From assembly GCA_025455535.1 (NCBI GenBank), contig JALOMM010000052.1:1-8195 (forward strand): a stretch of DNA of 8,195 nucleotides, written 5' to 3'. Shown here piece by piece: positions 6,871-8,195 of the stretch. This stretch comes from Bacteroidales bacterium (GTDB lineage: Bacteria > Bacteroidota > Bacteroidia > Bacteroidales > VadinHA17). A model generated the notes under the pieces. That model did not search any database. It was not told the DNA's origin and worked only from the letters and a program-made list of their open reading frames with translations. Both the position numbers and the translations under genes were made by a program. How positions within the stretch are numbered: position 1 is the stretch's first letter; the number at the start of each line of letters is the position of its first letter.

Positions 6871-8195
6871 CTATCTGATGCGTTTTGCCTCCATCGACCG
6901 TCCGCCCTGATAAAGTATGATCTTATTGTACTTGCCTGATTCATCCTGAATAAACTCAACCTGCGCATCAACAACCTTGAGAAAGAACTTTGTGTTGCTC
7001 TCGGGAAAGATTTCGAACCGCTCCTGCCCTGTGGCCTGGGTGAAGAGTTTCTTTCCCTCACAGGTAAACGTGATGGTGAATCCCGGTTGCAGCTCATATT
7101 CCCCTGCATATTTCATGAGAAGAGATTCATCAACCTCGACAACCTTTTTTGCCTCAACCGGTTTGTCGGTCCTTACCCATTCAGTTATCTTACCCCTGTC
7201 GTCAATTATCACCCGGCTTATTTTCCCTGCCGCATCCCTGCTGAATGAAAGCGATATGAACGAATCGTCAAGCAGGAATCTGTCCTTCTCAACGGGAATG
7301 ATCTCCCTTACGGGTGAGCCCGGCCTCAGGACCGTCAGATGGGTGCTGTCCGTTGATACTGTAATTTCCTTGCCATCTTCATTTTTGTATACCCCGACAT
7401 ACAGGCCAAGGGTAGCCTCATCAATATTTATCGGAGTGTCCTTCAGTGGTTTTCCTAATGCCAGGGCTGCCATCTTCTGGGAGGTAAAGTCTGGTCCGAT
7501 TGACATGTTGTTTGAAAACAGGGCAACAAAGAGATCTTCTTCCGGAAAGTAGATTGCGTTGGTGAGGAAGCCGTTTATCCCTCCGCCATGTTCGATGGTT
7601 TTACTTCCCTGGAGCTGCGAGAGGAACCAGCCATATCCGTAACCTGTCCCTTTGCCATTGGCAAGCTTGTACTCTGTGAAGGCTTTGTCAAGCGACTCCT
7701 TGCTCACAACTTTATACGAATGTAGAGCCTGGTTCCACCTGTAGAGATCCTCAACCGTAGACTGTATCGACCCTGCTGAATAGGGAAGCAGCATGCTGAG
7801 AAAATCGGCATTCTGCACTCCATCCTTTCCGTGCTGGTATCCTGAAGCACGGTTCTTTATGATCCTGGAGTCACTGCCGTAACATGATCCGGTCATTCCC
7901 AGAGGCTTGAAGAAATTCTCATCGATATACTCCTGGTATGTCTTCCCGGAGACCTTCTCAATTATGTATCCCAGAAGGAAATAGCCCGAGTTGTTATAGT
8001 TCCATTTCGTACCGGGGGCAAACTCCATAGGCAGATTCCTGAAAGTGTTGATAGCCTCCTCCGGTTTCAAATCCTGCCGTACATACTTCTGAAATTCAGG
8101 AACATTGGTATAGCTCTTAATACCTGATGTATGGGTAAGCAAATGTTCTATCGTAATGTTGTATCCGTGTGTCGGATAGTCAGGTATGTATTTGG
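6871..8195 (-). CDS. Serine hydrolase, class C beta-lactamase/esterase family with DUF3471-like tail (5' part missing)
   Basis: The frame stays open to the right edge, giving 441 codons (440 complete), so the N-terminus is outside the window. The first residues, KYIPDYPTHGYNITIEHLLTHTSGI, match the conserved core of the PF00144 family and rule out the TTG at 8142 as a start. The SxxK nucleophile motif is expected upstream and is not visible. The second motif, YxN, is present as YNN (fragment residues 66-68, in WNYNNSGY). The third, K/H-x-G, appears as HGG (202-204, in IEHGGGINGF); His there is common in the esterase/peptidase-like members. After the catalytic domain come two similar beta-rich units (about 261-340 and 354-440), beginning LGLYVGVY and LLMKYAGEY, of the DUF3471/lipocalin-like type. 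Substrate could be an ester, a D-amino-acid peptide or an amide; antibiotic resistance should not be assumed. It runs in the same direction as the M14 genes, 81 bp ahead, with a possible weak terminator between. Confidence 0.93.
   Translation of the reverse strand, partial: KYIPDYPTHGYNITIEHLLTHTSGIKSYTNVPEFQKYVRQDLKPEEAINTFRNLPMEFAPGTKWNYNNSGYFLLGYIIEKVSGKTYQEYIDENFFKPLGMTGSCYGSDSRIIKNRASGYQHGKDGVQNADFLSMLLPYSAGSIQSTVEDLYRWNQALHSYKVVSKESLDKAFTEYKLANGKGTGYGYGWFLSQLQGSKTIEHGGGINGFLTNAIYFPEEDLFVALFSNNMSIGPDFTSQKMAALALGKPLKDTPINIDEATLGLYVGVYKNEDGKEITVSTDSTHLTVLRPGSPVREIIPVEKDRFLLDDSFISLSFSRDAAGKISRVIIDDRGKITEWVRTDKPVEAKKVVEVDESLLMKYAGEYELQPGFTITFTCEGKKLFTQATGQERFEIFPESNTKFFLKVVDAQVEFIQDESGKYNKIILYQGGRSMEAKRIR

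Noticed and set aside
6798..7109. Minus-strand 103-codon frame overlapping the hydrolase end and the leader of the M14 pair
   Set aside because: It is out of frame with the clear DUF3471-like coding sequence, has an Arg/Ser-rich product, and shows no ribosome site or recognisable fold.
8140..8142. TTG as start of the serine hydrolase
   Set aside because: The frame continues upstream through conserved family sequence (YNITIEHLLTHTSGI), so this codon is an internal leucine.

Overview
The window most likely comes from a bacterium of the phylum Bacteroidota, probably an uncultured member with fairly high G+C for that phylum. The evidence is indirect. Two of the three internal genes start behind AT-rich leaders with no Shine-Dalgarno sequence. 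The protein families (serine hydrolase with DUF3471-like tail, secreted M14 peptidase with Asp-rich loops and a C-terminal beta domain) are common in that phylum. No RNA gene, CRISPR array, transposase or phage gene was seen.

Layout. At the left edge, bases 1-414 (+) hold the C-terminal 137 codons of a gene that starts outside the window. It converges, with an 8-bp gap, on a block of minus-strand genes filling the rest. In transcription order (right to left) these are: a serine hydrolase of the class C beta-lactamase/esterase family cut by the right edge (6871-8195); an 81-bp intergenic stretch; a secreted M14-like protein that has lost its active site (4774-6789); an apparently active secreted M14 zinc carboxypeptidase (3023-4771); a 65-bp gap mostly made of a 7-bp tandem repeat; and an 844-residue secreted protein of no recognised family (423-2957).

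How the genes may work together. The two M14 genes are paralogs sharing the same unusual architecture (signal peptide, Asp-rich calcium-type loops inside the peptidase fold, same C-terminal beta domain). They are 2 bp apart, and the second gene's ribosome binding site lies inside the last codons of the first. In the upstream copy every zinc ligand and catalytic residue I could align is replaced. This looks like an enzyme/pseudoenzyme pair made in a coupled way and exported. The 844-residue protein follows in the same direction and is also exported, so it may be a third component. That the three form a functional unit is an inference from arrangement only; no substrate can be named.
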